A stretch of DNA of 64,000 bases from Terriglobales bacterium. Lineage in GTDB: Bacteria > Acidobacteriota > Terriglobia > Terriglobales > Acidobacteriaceae. The notes beneath the pieces were generated by a model. It worked only from the letters and a program-made list of their open reading frames with translations. It was not told where the DNA came from and made no database searches. Shown one piece after another: positions 27,484 through 38,249 of the stretch. The stretch is from NCBI GenBank assembly GCA_035624455.1, contig DASPRM010000136.1, forward strand, positions 1 to 64,000, in the 5' to 3' direction. How positions within the stretch are numbered: position 1 is the stretch's first letter; each line of letters begins with the position of its first letter. Both the position numbers and the translations under genes were made by a program.

Positions 27484-28155
27484 ATGGAAAGCAGAATGGC
27501 GGAGATACAAAGCAGTATTCGGTCGCTCTTCCTTGAGGGTCCGGCGGGAAGGTTGGAGGCGTTGCTGAACGAAGGCTCGCCTGAGGCGGCGCACAGCGCG
27601 CTGGTGTGCCATCCGCATCCGCTGTTTGGCGGAACCATGCACAACAAAGTGGTGTTTCATGCCATGAAGGCGCTGAATGGTTTGGGATTGCCGGTGCTGC
27701 GATTCAATTTCCGCGGGGCAGGGTTAAGTGAAGGCGAGCACGACAACGGGCATGGCGAGGTCGAGGATGTCAGAGAAGCGGTGGACTGGCTGGATCAGGA
27801 GTACCGGCGGCCGGTGATCTTTGCCGGATTTTCCTTTGGCGCGGCGACGGGCTTGCACGCCTGCTGCAACGACGAGCGAGTGCCGGCGCTGATCTCGCTG
27901 GGAACGCCGATCAATGCCGAGGGACGGTCGTATGGCTATGCCTTTCTGATGGAATGCAAGAAGCCGAAGCTGTTCGTCAGCGGAGAGGCGGATCCTTATG
28001 GGCCCAAGGAAAAGCTGATCGCGATGGTGAATTCGCTGCCGGAACCTAAGGAACTGGTGCTGATTCCGGGAGCGGGACATTTCTTCGAGGGCAAGCTGGG
28101 CGAGATGCGGCAGACGGTAGAAGAGTGGGTGAGGGACTTTTTGCAGAGTGCGTGA
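27484..28155 (+). CDS. Alpha/beta hydrolase
   Basis: A 223-residue soluble alpha/beta hydrolase. Visible are the oxyanion region VCHPHPLFGGTMHNKVV, the strand RFNFRGAGLSEGE, the nucleophile elbow GFSFGAA with Ser, the acid region LFVSGEADPYG and the catalytic His in GAGHFFEG. It belongs to the short esterase group with an HPHPxxGGxM motif. The substrate is unknown. It is divergent from the M20 gene; the two starts are 92 bases apart, so both promoters must lie between. Confidence 0.87.
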   Translation: MESRMAEIQSSIRSLFLEGPAGRLEALLNEGSPEAAHSALVCHPHPLFGGTMHNKVVFHAMKALNGLGLPVLRFNFRGAGLSEGEHDNGHGEVEDVREAVDWLDQEYRRPVIFAGFSFGAATGLHACCNDERVPALISLGTPINAEGRSYGYAFLMECKKPKLFVSGEADPYGPKEKLIAMVNSLPEPKELVLIPGAGHFFEGKLGEMRQTVEEWVRDFLQSA

Positions 28156-28167
28156 AAGCCAGGGATC

Positions 28168-28213
28168 CGACAGGCAAGATTTCCTGATCTACACAAGATT
28201 GCCTGTCCTACAT
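28168..28213. repeat. Family B interspersed repeat (GCCTGTCCTACA), copy 1
   Basis: ACAGGCAA and TTGCCTGT face each other across 21 bases, followed by CCTACATGAG. Related GCCTGTCCTACA cores occur near 34155-34176 and 37060-37091, where the arms are closer together. It separates the esterase and glycerate kinase genes. Confidence 0.6.
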
Positions 28214-28234
28214 GAGATAAGCAGGAACTCCGAG

Positions 28235-29527
28235 ATGCGAAATGCGGCGCGCGAGATTTTTCAGTATGCGCTTGAGCAGTGCAATATTGCATCGGCATTC
28301 GCACGCGACGTCAGTTATGAGCGTGGGGTGCTGAGAATTCGCGAAGATCTCTTCGCGTTGGATCGATATTTGCACGTTTTTGCAGTCTCGGTTGGAAAAG
28401 CTGCTCATGCAATGGCAGAAGCGCTGGTCCAGCAGGTGGGGACGCGAGTCTATGGCGTGGTGGTGAGTTCGGTAGAGCCGGCAAATCGGTTATCGAACTT
28501 CACCTATTTTCAGGGCGGGCATCCGCTGCCTAACGAGGATTCGCTGCGTGGGGCGAGACAGATTCTGAGCTCTCTGGCGAAGCTGGGTGATCACGACCTG
28601 GTGATCTTCATGATCAGCGGAGGGGGATCATCGATGCTGGAGAAGCCGCTTGATGAAGGCGTCTCACTCTCAGAGTTGGTAGAAACCTATCGTGTGCTGG
28701 TGCACTCAGGGGCGCCGATTGCGGAGATCAATGCGATCCGCAAGCACCTTTCGGCGGTGAAGGGCGGCAGGCTGGCAGCAGCTGCCGCTCTGGCGCAGCA
28801 GGTGTCGATACTGGTGTCGGATGTGCCGGAGAACGCGCTGGATTCGCTGGCTTCAGGGCCGACGATGCCGGACTCGAGCACGGTAGAGGATTGTTACGCG
28901 ATCGCGGCAAAGCACGGATTGAGGGACGAATTTCCCACGCCCGTTAAAGGGATTTTTCGGCAACGCGCGCTGGCGGAGACGCCTAAATCCGACGATGTGG
29001 TATTTGTGCGATCGCGGTGGTGGCCGATTCTCTCGAGTGGGACGGCGGCTGAGGCAGCGGCAAGGAAGGCCGTCAGCCTGGGATTCGCGGTTGAGATCGA
29101 CAGTCGTTGTGATGATTGGGACTACATGAGGGCGGCGGATTACTTGTTGCAACGCGTACGCGAGACGAGGAGCCGGCGCGGGCGAGCATGCGTCATTTCG
29201 GCAGGGGAGGTCACGGTGAGAGTCAGCGGCGAATCGGGCAGGGGTGGCCGAAATCAGCAATTTGCGCTGTATTGTGCGACCAGGATCGAAGGCGAGAACA
29301 TGGTGGTGCTAAGTGCGGGTACGGACGGCATTGACGGAAATAGCGAAGCCGCAGGGGCGGTGGTGGACGGGACGACTGTCACCAGGGTCAGAGAAGCGGG
29401 GCTGGACCCGAAAAAGGGGTTGGCGGGATTTGACGCGTTTCCGATCTTCCAGCAACTGGGAGATGCGATTGTGACTGGTCCGACAGGAACGAATGTGCGG
29501 GATGTGAGGGTGCTGCTGGCGTGGTAG
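28235..29527 (+). CDS. Glycerate 2-kinase family protein (MOFRL type)
   Basis: A 430-residue kinase. The N-terminal domain has VSVGKAAHAMAEALV and ISGGGSSMLEKP, and the C-terminal MOFRL domain has SAGEVTVRVSGESGRGGRNQ and VLSAGTDGIDGNSEAAGAVV. It would phosphorylate D-glycerate to 2-phosphoglycerate in glycolate, serine or tartronate pathways. The start at 28235 (MRNAAREIFQYALEQ) follows AGGA. The region between it and the esterase holds a repeat that a longer frame would wrongly translate. Confidence 0.92.
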   Translation: MRNAAREIFQYALEQCNIASAFARDVSYERGVLRIREDLFALDRYLHVFAVSVGKAAHAMAEALVQQVGTRVYGVVVSSVEPANRLSNFTYFQGGHPLPNEDSLRGARQILSSLAKLGDHDLVIFMISGGGSSMLEKPLDEGVSLSELVETYRVLVHSGAPIAEINAIRKHLSAVKGGRLAAAAALAQQVSILVSDVPENALDSLASGPTMPDSSTVEDCYAIAAKHGLRDEFPTPVKGIFRQRALAETPKSDDVVFVRSRWWPILSSGTAAEAAARKAVSLGFAVEIDSRCDDWDYMRAADYLLQRVRETRSRRGRACVISAGEVTVRVSGESGRGGRNQQFALYCATRIEGENMVVLSAGTDGIDGNSEAAGAVVDGTTVTRVREAGLDPKKGLAGFDAFPIFQQLGDAIVTGPTGTNVRDVRVLLAW

Positions 29528-29618
29528 GAAACCCAGCATTCAGCAATTCGCAATCAGCAGTCGGGTGGTCGAGGCCGAGCCTCAACCTGAACGGACGGGG
29601 CGTCCGTTCCCACGCGGT
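29528..29618. repeat. Family D string followed by family A repeat, copy 2
   Basis: Directly after the TAG stop at 29527 comes GAAACCCAGCATTCAGC and a CAATCAGCAG string (family D). A family A unit follows at 29568-29618: GTCGAGGCCGAGCCTCAAC, then GAACGGACGGGGCGTCCGTTC and CCCACGCGG. The second arm pair is a perfect 9-base stem. Confidence 0.8.
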
Positions 29619-29630
29619 CTCTGGCGGAAT

Positions 29631-30515
29631 TCAAGAGAAAATTCGTGTCATGCCTTCGGGGAGGACGATGACGCGGTCGCTGATCCCGACGCGATTGGCT
29701 TCGTGACGCAGCCGGCGAACCGGCTCATCCATGGGCTCATGCGACAGACGGAAGGTGCCGTAGTGCATGGGGATCATCCAGCGCGAGCCGAGGTCCTGGA
29801 AAGCCTGCACCGCATCTTCGGGGCTGGTGTGGACATTGCGGAAAGATGCGGGATGATAGGCCCCGATGGGCAGCAGAGCCACATCGGGGCGCAAACGCTC
29901 GCCGATCTCTCGAAAGCCCTTGAAGTAGGCGGTGTCGCCGGCGTGGTAAATCGAATGCCCATGCGACTGGATCACATATCCGCCGAAGCCGCGGTGAATG
30001 TCACGAATGATGCGAGCTCCCCAATGCTGGGAAGGAACCTGGGTAATTTTGAGGCCACGATGATGATGCTCTTTCCAGCCGCCTAGCTGAATGACGTCAC
30101 GGTAGCCCAGGTCAGACACCAGGTCGGCAACGTGCTCTGGGACGACCAGCACCGGGGATGTGCCGATGCGCCTGCGTGTGTGGCGAGCGATGGCTCGAAG
30201 CGATGGCCGATGCAGATGATCGAAGTGGGCGTGGGAGACCAGAACGACGTGGATGGGAGGCAAGTCCTTAATGCGAACACCGGGTCGGCGGAGACGCTTG
30301 AGCACGAACAGCCAATTGGCGTAGTTGGGATCAATGACCAGGTTCTGTCCAGCAAGCTGAAGGAAAAAGCCGGAATGGCCGATAAAGGTCACGCCCAATT
30401 GGCCGGGGCGCGCCGGGATTGGCTTGGAACTCCTGCCGCGGCGAGGGGTAACGGCGGAATGCCGAATCAGTTTGCTAAACTGGCCAGCTTTGCTGGTAAG
30501 GGAAATATCTAACAT
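29631..30515 (-). CDS. MBL-fold metallo-hydrolase (NAPE-PLD/UlaG-like)
   Basis: A 294-residue cytoplasmic beta-lactamase-fold protein. The metal motif is VLVSHAHFDHLH (HxHxDH), with later ligands in HAGDTAYFKGF and IPMHYGTF. The long strand VTFIGHSGFFLQLAGQNLVIDP and LGGWKEHHHRGLKITQVPSQHWG place it in the L-ascorbate-6-P lactonase/NAPE-PLD branch, which hydrolyses phosphodiesters or lactones. The substrate is unknown. ATG at 30515. A divergent dehydrogenase gene starts at 30662. Confidence 0.88.
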   Translation of the reverse strand: MLDISLTSKAGQFSKLIRHSAVTPRRGRSSKPIPARPGQLGVTFIGHSGFFLQLAGQNLVIDPNYANWLFVLKRLRRPGVRIKDLPPIHVVLVSHAHFDHLHRPSLRAIARHTRRRIGTSPVLVVPEHVADLVSDLGYRDVIQLGGWKEHHHRGLKITQVPSQHWGARIIRDIHRGFGGYVIQSHGHSIYHAGDTAYFKGFREIGERLRPDVALLPIGAYHPASFRNVHTSPEDAVQAFQDLGSRWMIPMHYGTFRLSHEPMDEPVRRLRHEANRVGISDRVIVLPEGMTRIFS

Positions 30516-30600
30516 CTTCTACCCAATTAGACGCTGCAAAGGTGGATGACGATTCCTCCCCCACATTTTCGCAAAGCTGGCTTAATTTTCCGAGCAATTG

Positions 30601-30629
30601 TTGACGTGGTCCAGAGGGTCGTTTCTAAT
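30601..30629 (+). promoter_or_regulatory. Sigma-70-type promoter of the beta-hydroxyacid dehydrogenase gene
   Basis: TTGACG at 30601-30606 and TCTAAT at 30624-30629 are separated by 17 bases. The start codon lies 33 bases further on. Confidence 0.65.
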
Positions 30630-30661
30630 CGGTTACGGGATACCTAGCAAGCGAGGCAAAC

Positions 30662-31543
30662 ATGCAGGTCGCATTCTTAGGATTGGGAATTATGGGCCAG
30701 GCTATGGCTGCCAACCTGGTGAAAGCAGGAAACGAAGTGTCGGTCTGGAACCGGACACCGGGGAAGCGGGTAGAAGGTGCCCGCGAGGCGGCTTCGCCGG
30801 CAGATGCAGCCCAGGGCGCGGAAGTCGTGTGGATGTGCCTGGCGGACACGGATGCTGTGGACCACGTGCTGTTTGGTCCTGACGGAGTTGAGTCGGCAAT
30901 TACGCCGGGAATGGTGGTGGTGGATTCGAGCACGATATCGCCGAGCGCCACACGAAACTTTGCTGAGCGCGTGCGAATAAAAGGGGGGCAGTATCTGGAC
31001 GCTCCTATCACTGGCTCGAAGATTGGAGCGCAGGGTGCACAGCTGGTTTTTATGGTGGGTGGCGATCCCGCCGTCATAGAAAAAGTAAGGCCGCTGTTTG
31101 ACGCCATGGGGAAGCTGGTGCTGCACATGGGGGAGAATGGGCAGGGGCAGGCCGCAAAGATCGGCATGAACCTGATGATTGCCTTGATCTATGAGGGTTT
31201 CGCCGAGGCCCTGACGCTGATCACCAAATTGGGAGTAGAGCCAGAAGCCTTCCTGAACCTGATCCAGAACTCCATGGTGCGCTCGGGCGTGGTGGATTAC
31301 AAAGCGCCATTTGTTCTGAAACGCGATTTCTCACCAAATTTTCCGCTGCGGCTGATGCACAAGGACATCCACCTGATGCTGGATGCAGCCCATGAAGCGC
31401 GCCTCAAACTTCCGGCCCTGGAGACTGTGGACGAGATTTACGAGGTGGCCAGCGAGGAAGGCTATAGCGACATGGACTACGCCGCAACGCTGGCACTGCT
31501 GGAGAAATGGGCTGGGGTCGAGGTGAAGAGCGCGGCGGGCTAG
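30662..31543 (+). CDS. 3-hydroxyisobutyrate dehydrogenase family (beta-hydroxyacid dehydrogenase / GLYR-like)
   Basis: A 293-residue NAD(P)-linked dehydrogenase. It begins with the dinucleotide fold FLGLGIMGQAMAANLVKAG. The substrate-site segment DAPITGSKIGAQ resembles the GLYR/succinic-semialdehyde reductase branch more than classical 3-hydroxyisobutyrate dehydrogenase. The catalytic Lys is in GQAAKIGMNLM. It probably reduces a small aldehyde such as glyoxylate or succinic semialdehyde, but this is inferred from the family. The promoter at 30601 precedes it. Its TAG stop is joined to a short CAGCAGTCAGCATTC string. Confidence 0.9.
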   Translation: MQVAFLGLGIMGQAMAANLVKAGNEVSVWNRTPGKRVEGAREAASPADAAQGAEVVWMCLADTDAVDHVLFGPDGVESAITPGMVVVDSSTISPSATRNFAERVRIKGGQYLDAPITGSKIGAQGAQLVFMVGGDPAVIEKVRPLFDAMGKLVLHMGENGQGQAAKIGMNLMIALIYEGFAEALTLITKLGVEPEAFLNLIQNSMVRSGVVDYKAPFVLKRDFSPNFPLRLMHKDIHLMLDAAHEARLKLPALETVDEIYEVASEEGYSDMDYAATLALLEKWAGVEVKSAAG

Positions 31544-31636
31544 GAACAGCAGCAGTCAGCATTCGGTTCCAAGTATCGTCTGGGACATGGTGGGTTGTCA
31601 GATTCGCCGCCAAGTTTCCACTTCTAAGTTCCTGCT

Positions 31637-32428
31637 TTACATGGTTCCTTTGTAGCTGCCGCCTTCGACCAGGATGGTCTGCCCGGTGATGTTGGAGGCG
31701 CGATCGGAAGCCAGCCAGACAATGGCATCGGCCAGTTCCTCCGGTGTTCCCACACGTTTCAGCGCGGTATCGGCGGCCCAGCGCTGAAAGATTTCCTCCT
31801 CGCTCACGCCGGCGGCAGAAGCGCGGACAGCAGCCAGTTCCTTGAGGCGGGCGGTGGCGGTGAAGCCGGGAGCGACATTGTTCACCAGGATTCCATCTTT
31901 TCCGAATTCCAGAGCGAGGCTTTTGACCAGCCCAACTACGGCGGTGCGGACAGCGTTGGAGTAGACCAGATCGGGGACCGGCTGCTTTACAGAGACCGAG
32001 GTGATGGTGATGAGGCGTCCCCAATGTTGACGTTGCATGTAGGGAATCACTTCCTTGGCGAAGCAGACCACGCTCAGGAAGTTCAAGTCCACGGCGCGGC
32101 GCCATTCTTCGATGGTAGTGGAGAGAAAGCCCTTGGCAGGCGGACCGCCGGCGTTAGTAATGCAGATGTGGATGGCGCCAAATTGTTCTGCGGTAGCGCG
32201 CACGAAATTTTGAACGGCCTGGTAATTGCCGACATCCACGGCCTGGGCCTGCACCTCAACCTGATAGTTTTGCCTGATCTGGTTGGCTGCGTCTTGAATT
32301 CTGCGGGGATCGCGGGAGCAGATGGCGAGGCGAACGCCTTCCGCGGCGAGTCCTTTGGCTGTGGCCAGGCCAAGGCCCCCGCTGGCGGCGGCGACGATGG
32401 CGACACGTCCTTTGAGGCCTGTTTCCAT
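31637..32428 (-). CDS. SDR family oxidoreductase with altered YxxxK
   Basis: A 263-residue Rossmann-fold short-chain dehydrogenase. The cofactor loop is AAASGGLGLATAKGL, and NAGG is present (CITNAGGPPAKG). The catalytic Ser is seen in ITSVSVKQPVPD, followed by YSNAVRTAVVGLVKSLA. The Tyr is present but the Lys four residues later is Val. The rest is regular, ending DRASNITGQTILVEGGSY. It lies 3 bases after mscS on the same strand, so they form a transcript. Other SDRs with a YSNAVR form exist, so the change may define a subgroup rather than a dead enzyme. Confidence 0.9.
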   Translation of the reverse strand: METGLKGRVAIVAAASGGLGLATAKGLAAEGVRLAICSRDPRRIQDAANQIRQNYQVEVQAQAVDVGNYQAVQNFVRATAEQFGAIHICITNAGGPPAKGFLSTTIEEWRRAVDLNFLSVVCFAKEVIPYMQRQHWGRLITITSVSVKQPVPDLVYSNAVRTAVVGLVKSLALEFGKDGILVNNVAPGFTATARLKELAAVRASAAGVSEEEIFQRWAADTALKRVGTPEELADAIVWLASDRASNITGQTILVEGGSYKGTM

Positions 32429-32431
32429 GAC

Positions 32432-33328
32432 TCACTGTGGCGCGCGAAAGCGCTGCGCTGAAACAGCGTCGAGCACAAGGGTTTGCGCCGGATCGCCGGG
32501 CTGAATGTTGTTTTTCGCAAATGCGTCTTTCACGCGGCGACGGAGCTCGCGAGCGACGTTATCCTGCATGCCCGGGCGGCACTTGAGCAAGACGAGATAC
32601 TCGATTTCGTGGCCAGACACCTTGTCGATCCCGGGGACCTCGGGATCGGCCACAAGAGAATTGGCGAACGCGGGATCTGTTCGCAGATCAGAAGCGACTT
32701 GCTTTAGCAGATTGATGACCTTGCCACTGTCTTCTCCGTAGGCGACGGAAAAACGCATGGCGAGCATGGTCCAGTCGCGTGTGAGATTGGTGACAACTTT
32801 GATTTCGCTGTTGGGGACATTGTGAACGGAACCGTCACCATCGCGCAGGACGGTGCGGCGCAGCGTCATCTTCTCTACCCCGCCCTGGACGCCGGCAATT
32901 TTCACGACGTCGCCGATATCGTAGTGATTCTCGATGAGGATGAAAAAGCCGTTGATGACATCCTTCACCAGGGTCTGCGCGCCGAAGCCGATGGCCAGGC
33001 CGGCGATGCCCGCACTGGCCAGCAGCGGGCCCATATTGACGCCAACCTGGGACAGGATCTGCAACAGAGCAAAGAAGGTGATGACAAAGACCCCGCCACC
33101 GTAGATGACGCCGGAGAGCGTGCTGAGTTGCTGAGCACGGAGTCCGGTGGGCACCATGTCGTTCTTGCTGATGTCGTGCAGCCGATTGGTAAGAATGCGT
33201 AACAGGCGGGTCAGAATGATGGCAACAACGAGGATGAGAAGGATTCGTGGGGCATCGCGGTGGAGGAATTCCAGGGCGTCGCTGCGCCATTGCCACAAGA
33301 TTTCTCGGAAGTTTTGCCAGTGGTGCAT
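32432..33328 (-). CDS. MscS-type mechanosensitive channel (paralogue 1)
   Basis: About 298 residues. Three transmembrane helices come first, the last being the pore-lining Gly/Ala-rich helix PLLASAGIAGLAIGFGAQTLVKDVINGFFILIEN. The MscS beta domain follows (DIGDVVKIAGVQGGVEKMTLRRTVLRD), then an alpha/beta tail. It opens under membrane tension to release solutes. ATG at 33328 is my choice; GTG codons further upstream (near 33374) could also be used. A second, shorter MscS gene lies at 45557. Confidence 0.88.
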   Translation of the reverse strand: MHHWQNFREILWQWRSDALEFLHRDAPRILLILVVAIILTRLLRILTNRLHDISKNDMVPTGLRAQQLSTLSGVIYGGGVFVITFFALLQILSQVGVNMGPLLASAGIAGLAIGFGAQTLVKDVINGFFILIENHYDIGDVVKIAGVQGGVEKMTLRRTVLRDGDGSVHNVPNSEIKVVTNLTRDWTMLAMRFSVAYGEDSGKVINLLKQVASDLRTDPAFANSLVADPEVPGIDKVSGHEIEYLVLLKCRPGMQDNVARELRRRVKDAFAKNNIQPGDPAQTLVLDAVSAQRFRAPQ

Positions 33329-33478
33329 GGGCGGTTGGATGGCGAAAATCTGAACTGCGCTCACGTCTAACTGCACGCCGGCGGGATTATAGCAAGATGG
33401 GAAACTAAGCACTCGTGTTGGGCGTGGCAGCACGAGACTTGCACGCGCGCATCTATAATTTGAAGAGAGGGACTGCAC

Positions 33479-33847
33479 GTGCGAGCCAAGAGTCTATTAA
33501 TCCCAGTTCTCATGTTCGTGCTTTGTGTGCCCAGCGCACTGATTGCGCCTGCATTTGCCTCGCCACAACAAGGAATGCCGCCCGGCGATGCCAGCCAGTT
33601 CCCGGGAGTGAGCCGCCGACCCAGCGAGCCAGAAATCGAGATGCAGCATGAGCGCGAAAAAGCCGTCAACAAGCAACGCCAGCAGAATCTGAAGCGCGAC
33701 ACTGATAAGTTGCTGGAACTGGCCACGGAGCTGAAGCAGTCGGTGGACAAGTCCAATGAGAATACTCTGTCGCTGGATGTGATCAAGAAGGCGGAGGAGA
33801 TCGAGAAGCTGGCAAAATCGGTGCGGGAGAAGATGAAAGGGAGCTAG
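33479..33847 (+). CDS. Small exported coiled-coil protein
   Basis: A 122-residue protein with a signal peptide (residues 1-28, ending APAFA), a short Pro-rich segment, and then a charged helix (EIEMQHEREKAVNKQRQ, then LKQSVDKSNENTLSLDVIKKA) ending SVREKMKGS. It is likely a periplasmic helical protein. I know similar short proteins only as uncharacterised ones in Acidobacteriota. The GTG start at 33479 follows GAGAGGGA, making it a solid choice. Confidence 0.75.
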   Translation: MRAKSLLIPVLMFVLCVPSALIAPAFASPQQGMPPGDASQFPGVSRRPSEPEIEMQHEREKAVNKQRQQNLKRDTDKLLELATELKQSVDKSNENTLSLDVIKKAEEIEKLAKSVREKMKGS

Positions 33848-34182
33848 GAACCAGTAATCATCATTCAGCAATCAGCAATTAGCAGTATGCATTTAGTTCT
33901 CACGTTAGGCAAAGGAGGGCATAATGCGTCGCACCTGCTCCCGGCTAGTACAAAGGCAAGATCTTGCACTCGGGCCGGGACTCTCACCGCAGCAAACCGA
34001 AAGCGCGTTTGCCGGGAACCCCGGGCCCGACTTTCGCTCAAGGTGACAGGTGGGAGAGCTTTTACCTGCTGTCGAGGCTAGGCCTCGGCCTGAACGGACG
34101 AGGACGTCCGTTCCTACGTGGTTGTCTGAGAAGCTGCAATTGTTTCGTTCTACCAGGGGCAGGCGAGCCTGTCCTACACCGG
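33848..34182. repeat. Repeat-rich intergenic region (families A, B, C-like, D, F-like)
   Basis: There is no credible gene in this gap. It holds in order a family D string directly after the TAG stop (CATTCAGCAATCAGCAATTA at 33862), a broken family C element (CACGTTAGGCAAAGGAGGGC at 33901), a looser F-like block near 33952-34050 (GCAAGATCTTGCACTCGGGC), family A copy 3 at 34071-34121, and a family B core (GGCAGGCGAGCCTGTCCTAC) at 34155-34175. It looks like a landing site for several repeat families. Confidence 0.7.
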
Positions 34183-36765
<2,583 letters not shown>

Positions 36766-36839
36766 GGTCATCCTCCGAAGAGTGCAAACCTCAGAAATAG
36801 AGATAAAGGAATCTGATAGCTGTCCTCGAGCCCGTAGGG

Positions 36840-36873
36840 ACAGGTGTTGCTCCGGGCTGCGGGAAGCACCTGC
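36840..36873 (-). promoter_or_regulatory. hppA leader hairpin
   Basis: In the untranslated leader a stem forms from AGGTGCT and AGCAACACCT-type arms around a GC-rich loop. It may affect transcript stability. Confidence is modest. Confidence 0.4.
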
Positions 36874-36894
36874 ATGAGGACCAGCGGACTGGAA

Positions 36895-36923
36895 TGTATA
36901 ACACGCACCTAAGCGAGGGTCAA
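36895..36923 (-). promoter_or_regulatory. hppA: Sigma-70-type promoter of hppA
   Basis: Read on the minus strand: TTGACC, 17-base spacer, TATACA. It gives a leader of about 120 bases before the hppA start. Confidence 0.75.
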
Positions 36924-37010
36924 ACGAGCAATGGATGCTGGAGTTGGGTTCGGGAAGGCGGCGGATTCCAGAATGGCACTGGGCGGGCGATGGTTCTTGT
37001 TGGAAGAGGT

Positions 37011-37222
37011 AACTGCAGATCCCTCGCGGCCTAACCGGCCGCTCGTGATGACAAGCCCGGGGGTAGGACTGGCGAGATCGCCTGTCCTACATCTCGAGGC
37101 TGCGCCTCGACCCGAACGGACGGGACGTCCGTTCCCACGCGGTTTGTGCGACCAGCACAACCGCAAGGTCTTTCGAGTCGGGCCGGGATTGGCTCGCGCG
37201 GCCCTCGCTCAAGATGACAGAA
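37011..37222. repeat. Cluster of families E, B, A and F
   Basis: Four repeat types in 212 bases upstream of hppA and downstream of lacD. E is at 37011-37055 (AACTGCAGATCCCTCGC). B is at 37060-37091 as a compact palindrome, TAGGACTGGCGA then TCGCCTGTCCTA. A copy 4 is at 37093-37142, the cleanest copy, with CTCGAGGC-TGC-GCCTCGA and GAACGGACGGGACGTCCGTTC. F is at 37162-37222 (CGCAAGGTCTTTCGAGTCGG, ending CTCAAGATGACA). No gene is seen from 36924 to 37250. Confidence 0.8.
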
Positions 37223-37250
37223 ATGGGGCTTTATATCTGCTTCAATCGCG

Positions 37251-38249
37251 CTAGCGCACGCCCACTGGTTCCGGCACTTCATAAATCGAGAACCATGGGG
37301 TAGCTTTTTCCAGGCGCTTATTTACGTTATTAATGTTCTTGACGCCTTCCGACTTGAGCCAATCGCGGAATGCCTGCAGGCCTTTTTCCGCGAAGATCGG
37401 GATACCGTCTTTCCAAGTCGCGCGACCGCAAAGCACTCCGTTGAATTTCACTCCGGCTTCGGCGGCAATCTCCAGGGCCTCGTTAAATTCGTCATTGCTG
37501 ACGCCGGCCGAGAGATAAATGAACGGCTTGCTGGCGACCGCCGCAGCGCTGCGGAAGTGTTGCATGGCTTCCTGCTTGCTGTAAGCTGCTTCCGGTCCTT
37601 TAAAGTTGCGAGCGCCTTGCACGAACTTGACGTTGACGGGGACTTCGACCTTCAGTACGTCCACACCGTAGCGTTCCTTAGTGAACTCCGCCATGCTGGC
37701 CTTGACGATCTCCGGCTTCTTCTTGGCGAATTCCAAACCCTTTTCGTCGGCACCTTCCTCGTAGCCAACGAATTCCAGGAAGAAGGGGATGTCGTTGGCG
37801 CGGCACTCGTCGCCGATGCGCTCCACCCAGGCGTGCTTCTGATCGTTAATATTCTTGGGATCGAAGGGCGTGTAGTAGAGCAAAATCTTGACGCAATCAG
37901 CGCCGGCTTCCTTGAGGCGGCGCGCGGACCAATGATCGAGCAGATCGGGCAGGCGTCCCGGGCCGGTCTTGTCGTAACCGGTTTTTTCATATGCCAGCAG
38001 CAGGCCGGCGTTCTTGGCACGCTTCTTGGCAGCAGGCAAACCCCACTCAGGATCAAGCAGGATGGCGCTGGCGTGGGGTGTGAGAATCTCGGATACCGCG
38101 GATTTGAAATCTTCCAGTTCTTTATCACCAGCGTTAGGGCCGAGAGCTTTCTTCAGCGAACCACGTTGGTCCATGGCAGCGGCGGCAATCACGCCGCGCT
38201 CGGTGGAGACATTTTTCAGTCCGGCCAGTTTTCCAGGCGTAAGCTTCAC
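37251..38249 (-). CDS. lacD: Tagatose-1,6-bisphosphate aldolase (LacD type)
   Basis: A 332-residue class I aldolase of the LacD family, splitting tagatose-1,6-bisphosphate or a related ketose into dihydroxyacetone phosphate and glyceraldehyde-3-phosphate. Visible family blocks are AAAAMDQRGSLKKAL, ILLDPEWGLPAAKKR, CVKILLYYTPFDP and YGVDVLKVEVPVN, with the Schiff-base Lys in a central strand. The start is a GTG at 38249 with a perfect AGGAGG in front. No lactose or tagatose genes are nearby, so its local role is probably general sugar breakdown. Confidence 0.92.
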   Translation of the reverse strand: MKLTPGKLAGLKNVSTERGVIAAAAMDQRGSLKKALGPNAGDKELEDFKSAVSEILTPHASAILLDPEWGLPAAKKRAKNAGLLLAYEKTGYDKTGPGRLPDLLDHWSARRLKEAGADCVKILLYYTPFDPKNINDQKHAWVERIGDECRANDIPFFLEFVGYEEGADEKGLEFAKKKPEIVKASMAEFTKERYGVDVLKVEVPVNVKFVQGARNFKGPEAAYSKQEAMQHFRSAAAVASKPFIYLSAGVSNDEFNEALEIAAEAGVKFNGVLCGRATWKDGIPIFAEKGLQAFRDWLKSEGVKNINNVNKRLEKATPWFSIYEVPEPVGVR

